Position numbers and translations under genes: made by a program. Shown here piece by piece: positions 23,690 through 35,559 of a DNA stretch of 64,000 nucleotides. Position 1 is the first letter of the stretch. Each line of letters begins with the position of its first letter. Under the pieces are notes generated by a model. That model worked only from the letters and a program-made list of their open reading frames with translations, had not been told where the DNA came from and ran no database searches. Origin of the DNA: Siphonodentalium dalli (lineage: Eukaryota; Mollusca; Scaphopoda; Gadilida; Siphonodentaliidae); assembly GCA_032622095.1 (NCBI GenBank), contig CP136062.1, forward strand, positions 14,967,710 through 15,031,709. Reading direction: 5' to 3'.

Positions 23690-26472
23690 AATAATACAAT
23701 TAATTTAGCTCCAAACATATCTAAATATGTCTTAACTCATGCTAAATAAGGTTTATAACATGTATCCTTTCCATTTTGTTCACATTTTTACAAAAAAAGT
23801 ACTATTTCCAGACATTTGAATAAAACGGCTTCTTTGTTTACAATAGTCATTTTTGAATCGGGTGTTTCCGTCGCGACTCGGAAATGACGTCACCGAGGGT
23901 ACAAAGACGGAAGAAATTTTATGCGCCGTTTTTAAAATCACGTATTTTGAAATCGTCTTATTTTATTGTTGTTTATTTTTTTGAAGAATAAAACGTAGCC
24001 ATAAATGTTCAAGTGGCACAAGAATTAATGCAGCCATTCAACAACAGTGGACGGCGTTTGTCCACAACGAGAGTTTGGAAATTGGAATGGGCTGTCACAA
24101 TACAGCTGCTTGTGTTCCAAGCACTTTGAAGAAGGATCTTTCACAAATATTGTGAAATGCAAGCTTAGCTGGGACATACAAAAGTGTGATTCACATTGTC
24201 AAACAAACTGTTATCTACGTGAATACCGGTACCAATAAACACCCATGCACTCACGGTCCTTGTGGGGGGGGGGGGGGGTATCAGTAGTCTAGTAGACCTA
24301 CGGCTACGTCGTAGTACATGGATCATACATGAGGATTTACTTTCGGCGATGTGTGAATCGTCATTTGTTCTACTCAAGCGTGAATACATAAATCGGCACC
24401 TTGACAATACAAAATGTCAGCTATGCATGACAATATGCAAAATTAAGCATGATTTACAAGGCTACCAATCAACAATCTGTGTAATATAAGTGACTGTTAG
24501 AACTACGTTAATTCTAGTCTAACGTGACGTAAACATCGATTAGAACCTGAACTTGAAATGTAATGATTCAATGAAAATCATTAGTAAGTCTACTCACCAG
24601 ATTGAATGTTTCGAATAATTAAAATCCAATACGAATCACCAATGTATTAATCCATTTGTGAAAGCATATAAATGAAATCAGACGAAAAAGTACCGCACTG
24701 CATCCACGTGTTACGAGCTGTGTCGATCATGTCAGTTTGTCACGATTTTTCGCCAATATTTCCACCAACAAAACATAAATTCCTTGTATTCCAATCGAAT
24801 TGTTCAGAGAAATTCTTGACGGTACTTCGAATTATATACATGGCTACGAATTTATATGACTACATCAGCCATTAAGCAGTAACCGAGCATTAACAAACTG
24901 GTATTTGAACTATAAACACAAACAAATATTATGCAGGTGATGTGACCTATACATCTGACCTAACCTCAACGTCATACACGTGCGTGTGCATATCCATACT
25001 CGACAATAATGTGTCTAAAGTTGACTATGAAACACCTACTATCGTAAAAGATAGATCAATTATGGAATTATGTTACCTTTTAACATGCCTCAGTCCACTG
25101 TATATGGGTATTATTTTTAAAATAAGAACAGCAATCGCGAGGGACTATTTTGTTATTGCGAACGTAGCTTGCGTAAAATATCGTTCGATTTGTGATCAAA
25201 GCGCAGTACCGTAGGCCTAGTAAGTACTACGTTCGTCATATGCACAGGAACGCCCACATTTCCACCGAGTGTGGTAGATATAGGCCTATATAGGCCCTAG
25301 ATAGTTGGTCCGTGTGGAGATTGTGCGTTACTGGTCTTGATTCATTTGAAACAATAAATTGAATAAACATAATACATACTGAAAATAATATATATACGTA
25401 CGCCTTTTGCGGTTTTTGTTTTGTTGACAGATTGTCAAAAGATGTGTTTTATATGATAATCTAAAGGCCATGCATGATACTTCATTTAGACTTCAGGTCA
25501 GTATCGGTACGTAGACAGCAGTTTGGAAATTCTTGATAGTATAAAATGTTTGATGTTTCACACCTATACCTACCATTAGTGACCAGATATTCTCAATGAG
25601 AACTTGGGTGTCTATATAAAGCCAGTTGAAAAAATTTAAACATAAAGAGCATTTAATTGGAGGATTATAGGGCCTACTAGTAATGGAATATATAGGTCAA
25701 GCTTTTGCCGATTTCTGCTCACTATGTTCATGACTGACTAGACGAAATAATTACATACCAACAAATATAATACCCATGCAGTATCGTGAATATCAAGTTA
25801 AAACATAATTGTTTATTTAATCATGGAGCTATCTACTTGTGATATGCAGTTTCTGCATAAATGGTGAAAGGATGTGTCTCCCCCCCCCCCCCCCCCCCGC
25901 AATTAACTGATTGACACAACATAAGTTGAAAATTATACGTAACCACATACAGGCTGAACTGTCTAACTGTTTGAATTTCAATTCAGTTATTGTTGAGGAT
26001 TGGGAAATGTGTTGACGTTTAGACCAACGTACAGCAGCCTATCTGTTTGGTCCGAAAGAGGGGGAACCGGTGCAAATGCATGGTCCATGGATGCGATGAT
26101 TTATTGTCGGATCGTCGGTCACCGGTCTCTCGCCGATATGTGGAGGATCATTGTCATCAGGCTCGAATGCAGCAAGATCAAAATCATCTTTACAACGTTA
26201 GCACTGACCTGCCATCGCCATTATAGCCGCACGTTGCCAATGACGCAAAGCAGAACTGTGCATTTGTGTTCCCTCCGTGACGTCATGTCACGTGCTCCTC
26301 CAGTAGCCATGTGCGCGCAGTGCAAAATGAAAACAAATCTTCGGCGACTGTTTCGTTCCCAAGATATAAAAAATAATTGCAGGATATTTTGACGGGATTT
26401 TTTGCGGATTTGTGTTAAGGGGACTTAGATACACACGGGATGATATATCAATACTCAAATTAGGTTACAGTT
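23690..26472. mobile_element. 2.8-kb insertion splitting a LINE, with CAGCTG target duplications
   Basis: CAGCTG at 23684-23689 and 26473-26478 flanks the segment, and the LINE frame is contiguous without it. The ends, AATAATACAATTAATTTAG and the complement of the right end AACTGTAACCTAATTTGAG, resemble one another only weakly, so terminal repeats are uncertain. Inside are a possible THAP-domain remnant (24020-24240), G and C homopolymers (near 24265 and 25880), TGACGTCA-like motifs near both sides (about 23883 and 26278) and several short ORFs without recognisable domains. The class is unknown; a decayed DNA transposon is plausible. Confidence 0.7.
24020..24240 (+). pseudogene. Possible THAP-domain remnant
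   Basis: One frame reads QYSCLCSKHFEEGSFTN. This matches the 'S-x-LCS-x-HF-x(3)-F' signature in the second half of THAP zinc fingers, which bind DNA and occur in P-element-type transposases and in host proteins. An upstream W-T-A-F phrase in another frame would fit the preceding conserved Trp if a frameshift intervenes. The first CxxC pair is not found. An acceptor-like 'aattaatgcag' lies at about 24032. The remnant lies in the 2.8-kb insertion, so a transposon origin is likely. It could also be chance. Confidence 0.35.
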
Positions 26473-26478
26473 CAGCTG

Positions 26479-27603
26479 GACTTTAAGTTCTTTCAGTGTT
26501 TTAGAAATAAAAAAATAGCCATGGGCTATTGAAGGAGCCATCAGAGTTGTGATCCAATTCTTTAACAAGAATATATATATTTTTTGCAAGTTCTGAGCCA
26601 TCGTGTGATAGTAGTTTGGGCCAGTAAGATAGTGCTCTGCACTTTATCTCAATGGACAGAGGGTGTCTGCCAAATTCACCGTAAACCATATAATTTGGTG
26701 TACTTGTTTTCAGATATCCTATAATTCACCGTAAACCATATAATTTGGTGTACTTGTTTTCAGATATCCTATAATTTTGCAGTATTTACGATGAAGCGAT
26801 TCAATAATTTTAGTTCTTTCGTGACACCAAATTTCACTCCCATATAATAGGATGGGTACTATCATACAGTCAAATAGTTTTAACATAATATCGATTTGAA
26901 GCTTGAGAGATCTCACTTTGTTTAGTAATCCATACATTACTCGTGCCAATTGTAACTATTTTTTTCAAATTTTGGCAAAATCTTCCATTGTAAAAAAAGG
27001 TTACTCCCAAATATACAAATTCTTAGCTGTCTCGAGTTCTTGACCTCGATATCTGAACGTTGGAATTGGTTTGGGTAACTTATTACTAAATATTATTACT
27101 TTAGTTTTTTTTTATTCACTTGTAACTTCCAAGCATCTGCATTATCTGCAAATGCTTGGAGAGAACGGTGCATATTTTCTTCTGTATCAGACATTAATAC
27201 TGTGTCATCTGCATAAAGAATACAAAACAATTTTATGTAACATCCCACATTTTCAATATATAGTTCATCTAAATAACTCAAATTTTGTATTGCACAATCA
27301 TTCATAAAATCTTGGATGTCGTTAATGTACAAGGAAAATAAAAAAGGTGACATTATTTCCCCTTGAAAAAGTCCCACATTACTAACAAAAAAGTCTGAAA
27401 TATTGTGACTGTCTTTTACACATGTTTTTATCTTACCGTACATATTTCTAATGACATTAAGTATTTTTCCGTTGATATTGCATTGGGCTAATTTCAGCCA
27501 TATTGCATCCCTCCATATGGTATCAAAAGCTTTTCTAAAATCAATAAATGTGCAATATAATTTTTTCCCACTTTTTAGGTATAGGTTGATTACACTGTGT
27601 AAT
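26479..27603 (-). pseudogene. LINE reverse transcriptase fragment (5' half of a split LINE)
   Basis: In minus sense the frame shows catalytic motif A (FIDFRKAFDTIW), a QGEIMSPFLFSLYINDI block, catalytic motif C (ILYADDTVLMS), then thumb-like segments (LYGSEIWCHERTKIIESLHR) and a NSPWL phrase. There is no endonuclease domain: the element is truncated at about 27603. A 50-bp tandem duplication at 26673-26722 and 26723-26772 shifts the frame, and at least one further frameshift lies near 26515. It continues in the fragment at 23219-23689 after the insertion. Confidence 0.85.
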
Positions 27604-27609
27604 AGTCAA

Positions 27610-27904
27610 GTCAGACATTTTGATTTTTGGAACTTCACCTGTTCACGAAGCACAACTCATGTTCAACAGTGTTCAAGATGTTTGCACTACGTCTACGCCA
27701 CTAGCCTCACTGGTCCTAGTCTATAATCAATGTTATTATAGCCTTTATATATAATTGTACTTACCGATTTCAGATATAAATTCTTTGAACAAATCCACTT
27801 TCGTTCCTTTATTTTCACTTTTTTTTCACGCCGTCTTTACAATGTCCCCGGGCCGACATTTTGACACCGCGCTGTGTGAACATGTGTTGCACGTGACATC
27901 AAAT
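27610..27904. other. Anonymous sequence
   Basis: No gene or repeat is recognised between the LINE reverse transcriptase end and the tail of the next LINE. Confidence 0.4.
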
Positions 27905-28840
27905 CTCAAAAGATTCAAGATTCAAGATTCAATAGAGTTTATTAGATAATAAATGACAAAGTTATATAAACACACAACAGGACCCTAATTGAAGCAGAGC
28001 TTGTTATATGGAAGGGCCCTCATGGTAATATATTGCTCACATTCATTCTTATACTTATAATAGGGGTGCAGTTTGTGGAGAAGAAATAATTAAGGTGTAC
28101 CTGTACAAGGTCTAGTTCAGAGTGAGAGGTAATAAGGGGCCATGATAATAGGTGGGGGCTGATGGGAGGGTTGGGGTGGGGTGGGGATATATTCACACTC
28201 ATTTTTCATGGGTTGCAGCTTAATATTATGTTTGTAGCTCCAGGTTTGATTAATATATACTAGGTACTATGACTCATGTGATAAGGATATATTGGATGGT
28301 TACTTGTATAACTGGTTTAATGTTAATGCTTTGTTTCTTTGGTGACTTTTCAGATATTTTTATTCTGGCTAAGATTAATAAAGATAAAAATGCATGTTTA
28401 AATGTTAAATATTAGATAATTATGTTATATTATTCCTTTATTTTCCAGATAGCTTGGCTCAGATGACCACTTAATGACTTATAATAAAGCAGCTATGTGT
28501 TGTACTTATTTATGAAGTACTTCTTCAGATATTTAGGATAGGTTTGGTCAATTTCAATTCGGAGCTTGCAGTCATTTGGGAGTTCGTTCCACAAACATCT
28601 TGCTCTGGTTGATATAGTTTTCCTTGCTTTAGTTGTTCTCCTGTATTCACAATATAGATTTGAGTTTGCTTTAAATCGAGTATTATGATCATGAATTTCA
28701 TTCAACTCAGTGAACAGTGATAATGATTTTGGGAGTTTCTTTTGTTGAAAATCATGTAAAATTTTAATCATCTGCATATTTCCGATATCCCTAATTAATA
28801 AAAAACTGCGCATGCGCAAGATTTAAGATATTTTACATGA
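27905..28840 (-). pseudogene. 5'-truncated LINE: ORF2 C-terminus, 3' UTR and (GAATCTT)n tail
   Basis: The frame 28493-28819 has the 'HDHNTR' phrase followed by ARCLWNELPNDCK and LKKYFINKY. This is the conserved C-terminal region of many RTE/Jockey/CR1-like elements (H-N-T-R ... LWN-LP ... LK). After the stop there is a 3' UTR of about 580 bp. In minus sense the copy ends 'ctattgaatcttgaatcttg', a heptanucleotide-repeat tail typical of such LINEs. The reverse transcriptase core is missing. Confidence 0.75.
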
Positions 28841-28859
28841 CAACAGGGACCCTACAAAG

Positions 28860-29498
28860 ATCTTAAAACAAACAATAAAAAAAATTAATTGCACAAAAAC
28901 ACGCAAAACATTTCAGAGCGGGGACTTTTTTTAGAAACGAGTTTTATAAGGGTTTTAGATACCCGGAAAGACGTTCCAGTAGCGATTACGACCGGGGACG
29001 TCCCCGGTTGGCAGATGTCCCCGGAGTGAAGGTTTTTTTAACCGAAAAAGGTCCCCGGTGGTCGGTCATTACAAGTGCACACACACACATATTTCCAAAA
29101 ATATATATATAACTACGTATTGTGACATTGTTCTATTCTACTCTCCGCTGCTTAAGACCACTTTTTAAAATGATTTTTTCGTGATAGAAACATTTTTATT
29201 TCCTTTGGCACGTATTATGCGAAAGTATCTTAACATAACTGTGTAGATCATCTTTTCGATAAATATAACTATTGTATGAGTTGTTCTGTTAGTTTTAGTC
29301 AGATAATTCACGTTAAGGTAAGCAGTGGCTTCTGAACGGAAACGCAACAGTAAACTGTATCATTGTATTTCGTACATCTATGGAGTCATCGAATTGAACA
29401 TTGTTTTGTTATTAAACCAGTGTAAACTGTTAAAGTGTGGTAAACCATAGAAACAGGTGAACACCTTGACTACATATACATGTTGTAGAGGATCCACA
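28860..29498. other. Anonymous sequence
   Basis: No gene is seen. A GC-richer patch near 28930-29070 repeats 'gtccccgg' several times ('gaccggggacgtccccggtt'). Confidence 0.4.
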
Positions 29499-29799
29499 TA
29501 TGGTGTCGCCCGCATCAATGCGATGTATGCAGGGAAACAATTGACTCAATCAAGAAGGCATTCGTCCAGTCGAGAAGGCTGATAGCGGTACACACCGGGG
29601 ACCTCCCAGACCATATACATAGGAACCAAGACTGTATTAGTGTGATCTGTGCTAGAATGTAATTATCCAGCCGACGAAGCCTGGTACACACCGGGGATCT
29701 CCCATACCATAGACATAGGAACCAAGACTGTATTAATGTGATCTGTGCTAGAAGGTAATTATCCAGTCGAAATTATTTAATATTCACTCGAGTAGCCTG
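29499..29799 (+). pseudogene. Decayed zinc-finger repeats upstream of the finger array
   Basis: 'catcaatgcgatgtatgcag' encodes an H-Q-C-D-V-C start, but the finger then breaks down. Two ~110-bp copies of a degraded stretch ('gtacacaccgggga...tccca', 'aggaaccaagactgtatta') follow. The phrase SSSLMKTKRIH directly before the ORF start is a finger that has lost one His. The array was once longer at its 5' end. Confidence 0.6.
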
Positions 29800-30762
29800 A
29801 TGAAAACCAAGAGGATCCACGCGGGTGATCGGCCATTCCAATGTGATGTGTGTGAGAAATCATTTACTCAGTCTAGTATCCTGGCTACACATAAGAGGAT
29901 CCACACAGGGACTCGGCCGTATCGTTGTGATGTGTGTGAGAAATCATTTACTCAATCTATTCACCTGGCTATACATAAGAGGAACCACACAGGGGATCGC
30001 CCGTACCAATGTGATGTGTGCGAGAAATCATTTACTCAGTCGAGTGACCTGACGAAACATAAGAGGATTCACACGGGTGAACGACCGCATCAATGTGATG
30101 TGTGTGAGAAATCGTTTACGCAGAAGGGTAGCTTGACGAGACATAAGAGAATCCACACGGGGGATCGCCCGTATCAATGCGATATGTGCGAGAAATCATT
30201 TACTCTGTCGAGTAACCTGACTACACATAAGAGGATCCACACGGGGGATCGCCCGTATCAATGTGATGTGTGCGAGAAATCATTTACTCAGTCTATAGGC
30301 CTGACTACACATAAGATGATCCACACAGGGGATCGCCCGTACCAATGTGATGTGTGCGAGAAATCATTTACTCAGTCGAGTGACGTGACGAAACATAAGA
30401 GGATCCACACGGGTGAACGACCGCATCAATGTGATGTGTGCGAGAAATCATTTGCTGACTCGAGTAGCTTGACGAAACATAAGAGGATCCACACCGGAGA
30501 TCGCCCGTACCAATGTGATCTGTGTGAGAAATCATTTACTCAATCTAATCCCCTTGCTACACATAAGATGATCCACACGGGTGATCGGCCATACCAATGT
30601 GATGTGTGCGAGAAATCATTTACTCAGTCGAGTGACCTGACGAGACATAAGAGGATTCACACGGGTGAACGACCGTATCATTGTGATGTGTGTGAGAAAT
30701 CATTTACTCTGAAGGGTGACTTGACGAAACATAAGAGAATCCACACGCGGGATCGCCCGTAA
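29800..30762 (+). CDS. C2H2 zinc-finger array protein (11 complete fingers), truncated
   Basis: The 320-residue frame is almost wholly an 84-nt repeat: each unit encodes CDVCEKSFT, a variable helix, then HKRIHTG and a [DE]RPYQ-type linker. Eleven complete C2H2 fingers follow a half finger. Helix contacts vary (SILA, IHLA, SDLT, GSLT, SNLT, IGLT, SDVT, SSLT, NPLA, SDLT, GDLT) while the scaffold is nearly identical, as expected for a sequence-specific DNA-binding array evolving by unit turnover. The first ATG is at a degenerate finger. No effector domain is visible. The frame stops at a TAA where every other unit has TAC or CAT (Y/H), and fingers continue after it. It may be a pseudogene or an internal exon of a larger gene. 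Confidence 0.75.
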   Translation: MKTKRIHAGDRPFQCDVCEKSFTQSSILATHKRIHTGTRPYRCDVCEKSFTQSIHLAIHKRNHTGDRPYQCDVCEKSFTQSSDLTKHKRIHTGERPHQCDVCEKSFTQKGSLTRHKRIHTGDRPYQCDMCEKSFTLSSNLTTHKRIHTGDRPYQCDVCEKSFTQSIGLTTHKMIHTGDRPYQCDVCEKSFTQSSDVTKHKRIHTGERPHQCDVCEKSFADSSSLTKHKRIHTGDRPYQCDLCEKSFTQSNPLATHKMIHTGDRPYQCDVCEKSFTQSSDLTRHKRIHTGERPYHCDVCEKSFTLKGDLTKHKRIHTRDRP

Positions 30763-30880
30763 CAATGTGATCTGTGTGAGAAATCATTTACTCAATCTAA
30801 TCCCCTGGCTACACATAAGATGATCCACACGGGTGATCGGCCATACCAATGTGATGTGTGCGAGAAATCATTTACTCATT
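30763..30880 (+). pseudogene. Zinc fingers after the premature stop
   Basis: In the same frame after the TAA there is one complete finger ([12 protein letters not shown] ... HKMIHTGD) and the first half of another ending SFTH. The next bases belong to a foldback element, which truncates the array. This shows that the stop at 30760-30762 is a mutation in a longer array. Confidence 0.8.
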
Positions 30881-31277
30881 TGAATCGAAGACTCCTGTCC
30901 GGAAATGCTTCTATCGATTAATAATAATTTTATTTCGAATATTTTCTGGTCTAAAAAGGTGTGTTTGTTCAGCTAACGAACAATAGTGGTTACTGTTAAC
31001 AGAGACCAGAAATTATATTGTGCAATTTTGTCACAAATAAACGTTAATTATACTCATTATCGCTTATATCTGTGGAACAAAACAATACAAGTTACCAATT
31101 TGTGACATTTGACATTCGTTGCGTAGCCGTAGGAACAGCCCAGCGCTCTATATCGCAATACGGTCTCATCCGAATGGTCGGTTCTAGAAATAGTAACATA
31201 AACGGGCCCGATTTAATATTCGAAATAAAATCAATATTAATTGATAGAAGCTTTTCCGGACATAGGTTTTCAGTTCA
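30881..31277. mobile_element. Foldback element that truncates the zinc-finger array
   Basis: The left arm 'tgaatcgaagactcctgtcc' through 'attttatttcgaata' is mirrored at 31215-31277. A third arm copy lies at about 35010-35070. The left end falls inside a zinc-finger unit. The ~270-bp interior contains no coding sequence. Confidence 0.7.
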
Positions 31278-31343
31278 TATCTATTATTTTATACCCACGC
31301 AACTATTTAAAATTTATTTGTTATTTAAAGAGATAATCCATCT
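31224..31343. repeat. Left arm of a ~120-bp inverted repeat enclosing the 19-bp satellite
   Basis: This stretch, ending 'agataatccatct', is mirrored by 34947-35067, which begins 'agatggattatctcattaaa'. The pair encloses a TTAA element, the satellite and about 350 bp of other sequence. The TTAA element sits exactly at the inner edge of this arm. Confidence 0.75.
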
Positions 31344-31848
31344 TTAAAGGCACATGAGGCCTTAGTTGTCGAAAATATTAATATTTGTTCCAATCACCGT
31401 AAACAGAAAAACATTAAAACGTATACAGTTTCGTTCATATATGCCATGACCATCGCGTAAACAGCATGTTATCATAAAGATTTACTATATTTTACCTAAG
31501 CAAGAGCCTGATTGTGTTACAGAAGACATCACAATGCTGCTGGCTAATCACACACAAATGGCATAAACGCTCTTTATTCGTTCCATATCAGGAATTCACC
31601 CACAAAGAACGCTCTTCTTTATGTTTACCATCATAATATAAACAAACACCAGAAAAGTAACATTTTATGCTTTTGTTTACATAACAATGGTAAAAAATAT
31701 GACAATAATATACTGTTTATGCGATATTTATTATTTGTATACGGACAAAGGCTGTCTACATTTTGTTGTTCTTTCTGTTTGTGGCGGTTTTTGACGGGTG
31801 GAAATATTTTCACAGGATACCCATCGCCAAGGCCAACCGTACCTTTAA
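31344..31848. mobile_element. TTAA-flanked MITE (TTAAAGGYACG family), copy 2
   Basis: It runs from TTAAAGGCACATGAGGCC to GGCCAACCGTACCTTTAA. It is the reverse orientation of the copy at 10923-11404, with the same body ('gataaacgctctttatt'-type and 'agcctgattgtgttacag' phrases). The 19-bp satellite begins immediately after its right TTAA. Confidence 0.85.
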
Positions 31849-34605
31849 ATATAATGAAATATAATAATATACATATCATGTAATAATATACACATCGTAA
31901 TGATATACACATCATGTAATAATATACACACCATGTAATAATATACACACCATGTAATAACATACACATAATGGATTACACATCGTAATGGTATACACAG
32001 CATGTAATAATATACACACCGTATAATAATGTACACACCATGTAATAATATACATCATGTAATAATATACACACCGTATAATAATGTACACACCATGTAA
32101 TAATATACATCATGTAATACTATACACACCGTATACTAATGTACACATCATGTAATAATATACACACCATGTAATAACATACACATCATGTAATAATATA
32201 CACACCATGTAATAATATACACACCATGTAACAACATACACATCGTGTAATACTATACACACCATGTAATAACATACACACCATATAATAACATACACAT
32301 CATGTAATAATATACACACTATGTAATAATATACACATCGTGTAATAACATACACACCATGTAATAATATACACACCATGTAATAATATACACACCATGT
32401 AATAATATACACACCATGTAATAACATACACACCATGTAATAATATACACACCATGTAATAATATACACATCATGTAATAATATACACACCATGTAATAA
32501 CATACACACCATGTAATAATATACACACCATGTACTAATATATACACCATGTAATAATATACACACCAAGTAATAACATACACACCATGTACTAATATAT
32601 ACACCGTGTAATAATATACACACCATGTAATAACATACACACCATGTAATAATATACACACTATGTAATAATATACACAACATGTAATACTATACACATC
32701 ATGTAATAATATACACAACATGTAATACTATACACATCATGTAATACTATACACATCATGTAATACTATACACATCATGTAATACTATACACAACATGTA
32801 ATACTATACACATCATGTAATACTATACACAACATGTAATACTATACACAACATGTAATACTATACACATCATGTAATACTATACACAACATGTAATACT
32901 ATACACAACATGTAATACTATACACAACATGTAATAATATACACAACATGTAATACTATACACAACATGTAATACTATACACATCATGTAATAATATACA
33001 CACCATGTAATAACATACACACCATGTAATAATATACACACCATGTAATAATATACACAACATGTAATACTATACACACCATGTAATAATATACACACCA
33101 TGTAATAATATACACACCATGTAATAATATACACACCATGTAATAATATACACACCATGTAATAACATACACACCATGTAATAATATACACACCATGTAA
33201 TAATATACACACCATGTAATGATATACACAGCATGTAATAATATACACACCATGTAATACTATACACAACATGTAATACTATACACCGTGTAATAATATA
33301 CACATAATGGATTACACATCGTAATGGTATACACAGCATGTAATAATATACACACCGTATAATAATGTACACATCATGTAATACTATACACACCGTATAA
33401 TAATGTACACATCATGTAATAATATACACACCATGTAATAACATACACATCATGTAATAATATACACACCATGTAATAATATACACACCATGTAATAATA
33501 TACACACCATGTAATAACATACACACCATATAATAACATACACATCATGTAATAATATACACACTATGTAATAATATACACATCGTGTAATAACATACAC
33601 ACCATGTAATAATATACACACCATGTAATAATATACACACCATGTAATAATATAGACACCAAGTAATAACATACACACCATGTAATAACATACACACCAT
33701 GTAATAATATACACACCGTGTAACAATATACACACCATGTAATAATATACACACCATGTACTAATATATACACCGTGTAATAATATACACATCATGTAAT
33801 AATATACACACCATGTAATAATATACACACCATGTAATAACATACACATCATGTAATAATATACACACCATGTAATAATATACACACCATGTAACAACAT
33901 ACACATCGTGTAATACTATACACACCATATAATAACATACACATCATGTAATAATATACACACTATGTAATAATATACACATCGTGTAATAACATACACA
34001 CCATGTAATAATATACACACCATGTAGTAATATACACACCATGTAATAATATACACACCAAGTAATAACATACACACCATGTAATAACATACACACCATG
34101 TAATAATATACACACCGTGTAACAATATACACACCATGTAATAATATACACACCATGTACTAATATATACACCGTGTAATAATATACACATCATGTAATA
34201 ATATACACACTATGTAATAACATACACACCATGTAATAATATACACACCATGTAATAATATACACACTATGTAATAATATACACACCATGTACTAATATA
34301 CACACTATGTAATAATATACACACCATGTAGTAATATACACATAATGTAATAATATACACACCATATAATAATATACACATCGTATAATAATATACACCA
34401 CGTATAATAATATACACGCCATGTAATAACATACACACACCATGTAATAATATACACATGTAATAATATACACACCATGTAAAAATATACACACCGTATA
34501 ATAATATACACACAATCTTATAATATACACACAATGTAATAATATACACACCATGTAATAACATGCATATCATGTAATAACATACACATAATGGATGTAA
34601 ATTTT
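31849..34605. repeat. 19-bp satellite array, ~145 copies
   Basis: The unit accatgtaataatatacac is repeated head to tail, with variants aacatgtaatactatacac (dominant in 32690-32995) and accatgtaataacatacac. Higher-order structure is visible. The block near 33545-33757 recurs 399 bp (21 units) later, and an aberrant stretch containing 'ataatggattacacatcgta' occurs at about 31968 and 33303. Minus frames stay open only because the unit lacks stops in that direction. I do not call a gene. Confidence 0.95.
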
Positions 34606-34946
34606 ATCATCTGGTATTCTTTGTTTTATGATGCATGTTTTATCAATTATGTATACAATAGTCAAAATGTATAAATATAATGTGAATATTACTTTTGTAT
34701 AACGTATTTTATGCTGAAATTTGAATTTTATGGCAGCTTGGAAATGACAGCTCTCCCTTCTACAATATACGAGCATGGTCCACAGTTATTGATCTATAAT
34801 GCACGCGAACAAACTGGTATTTTATCAATTTCGTCATAGCAATAACATAGTCATTTTTCTTTGGCGAAATAACCGGAAATTTCAAATAATTGACAATATT
34901 TTGCTCAATTCTTCCCCAAGGCAAGAACAAATATAAAAACTAATTC
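34606..34946. other. Anonymous sequence between satellite and inverted-repeat arm
   Basis: AT-rich, with no gene recognised. Confidence 0.4.
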
Positions 34947-35067
34947 AAGATGGATTATCTCATTAAATAACAAATTTGAAATAGTTGCGTGTGTATAAAA
35001 TAATAAATATGAACTGAAGACCCCTGTCCGGAAAGGCTTCTATCAATTAATATTGATTTTATTTCGA
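34947..35067. repeat. Right arm of the inverted repeat enclosing the satellite
   Basis: This is the reverse complement of 31224-31343 with a few differences. It includes 'gacccctgtccggaaaggct', which is shared with the foldback element at 30881. Confidence 0.75.
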
Positions 35068-35355
35068 ACATTTTATTTGGACCGTTTATTTGTCTATTTT
35101 TAGAACAGACCATTCGGGTAAAACCACATAGTGGAGTAGGGCATTATGCTTTTCCTATATATTGGGTATATACAATAATGGTAGTAAAAATTAAGTAAAA
35201 CTGTCATAATGATAAGAATTCATAAACTTGTAGTGATAGTGTGTTGAGAGATGAGATTGTAAGTGTATATTAACACATAAGAGCTTTTGAGTTGAGCTTT
35301 CATATATACATATATGTACACGTATATCTTTGTTTTGTTTTAACCACTACTGTTC

Positions 35356-35429
35356 GCACACACACATACGCACGCACGCACGCACACACATGCACACCCT
35401 CACACACACCCACCCTCACACACACCCAC

Positions 35430-35470
<41 letters not shown>

Positions 35471-35530
35471 ATCCCTCACACTCTCACACACACACACACA
35501 CACACACACCCACACACACACACACACACG
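35356..35530. repeat. (CA)n microsatellite
   Basis: Imperfect CA repeats with CCCTCACA and CACG interruptions run for about 170 bp. The open frames over it are composition artefacts. Confidence 0.95.
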
Positions 35531-35559
35531 AATATATATGGAACGCCATAGCTGCCTTC

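Noticed and set aside
26000-26392. 130-residue ORF in the 2.8-kb insertion
   Set aside because: No recognisable motif, composition like random translation of a GC-richer patch, and no support from neighbours.
31845-34573. Many minus-strand ORFs of 60-200 residues rich in Tyr, Cys and Ile
   Set aside because: They come from the 19-bp satellite. Overlapping frames give the same 19-residue pattern, so they are periodicity artefacts.
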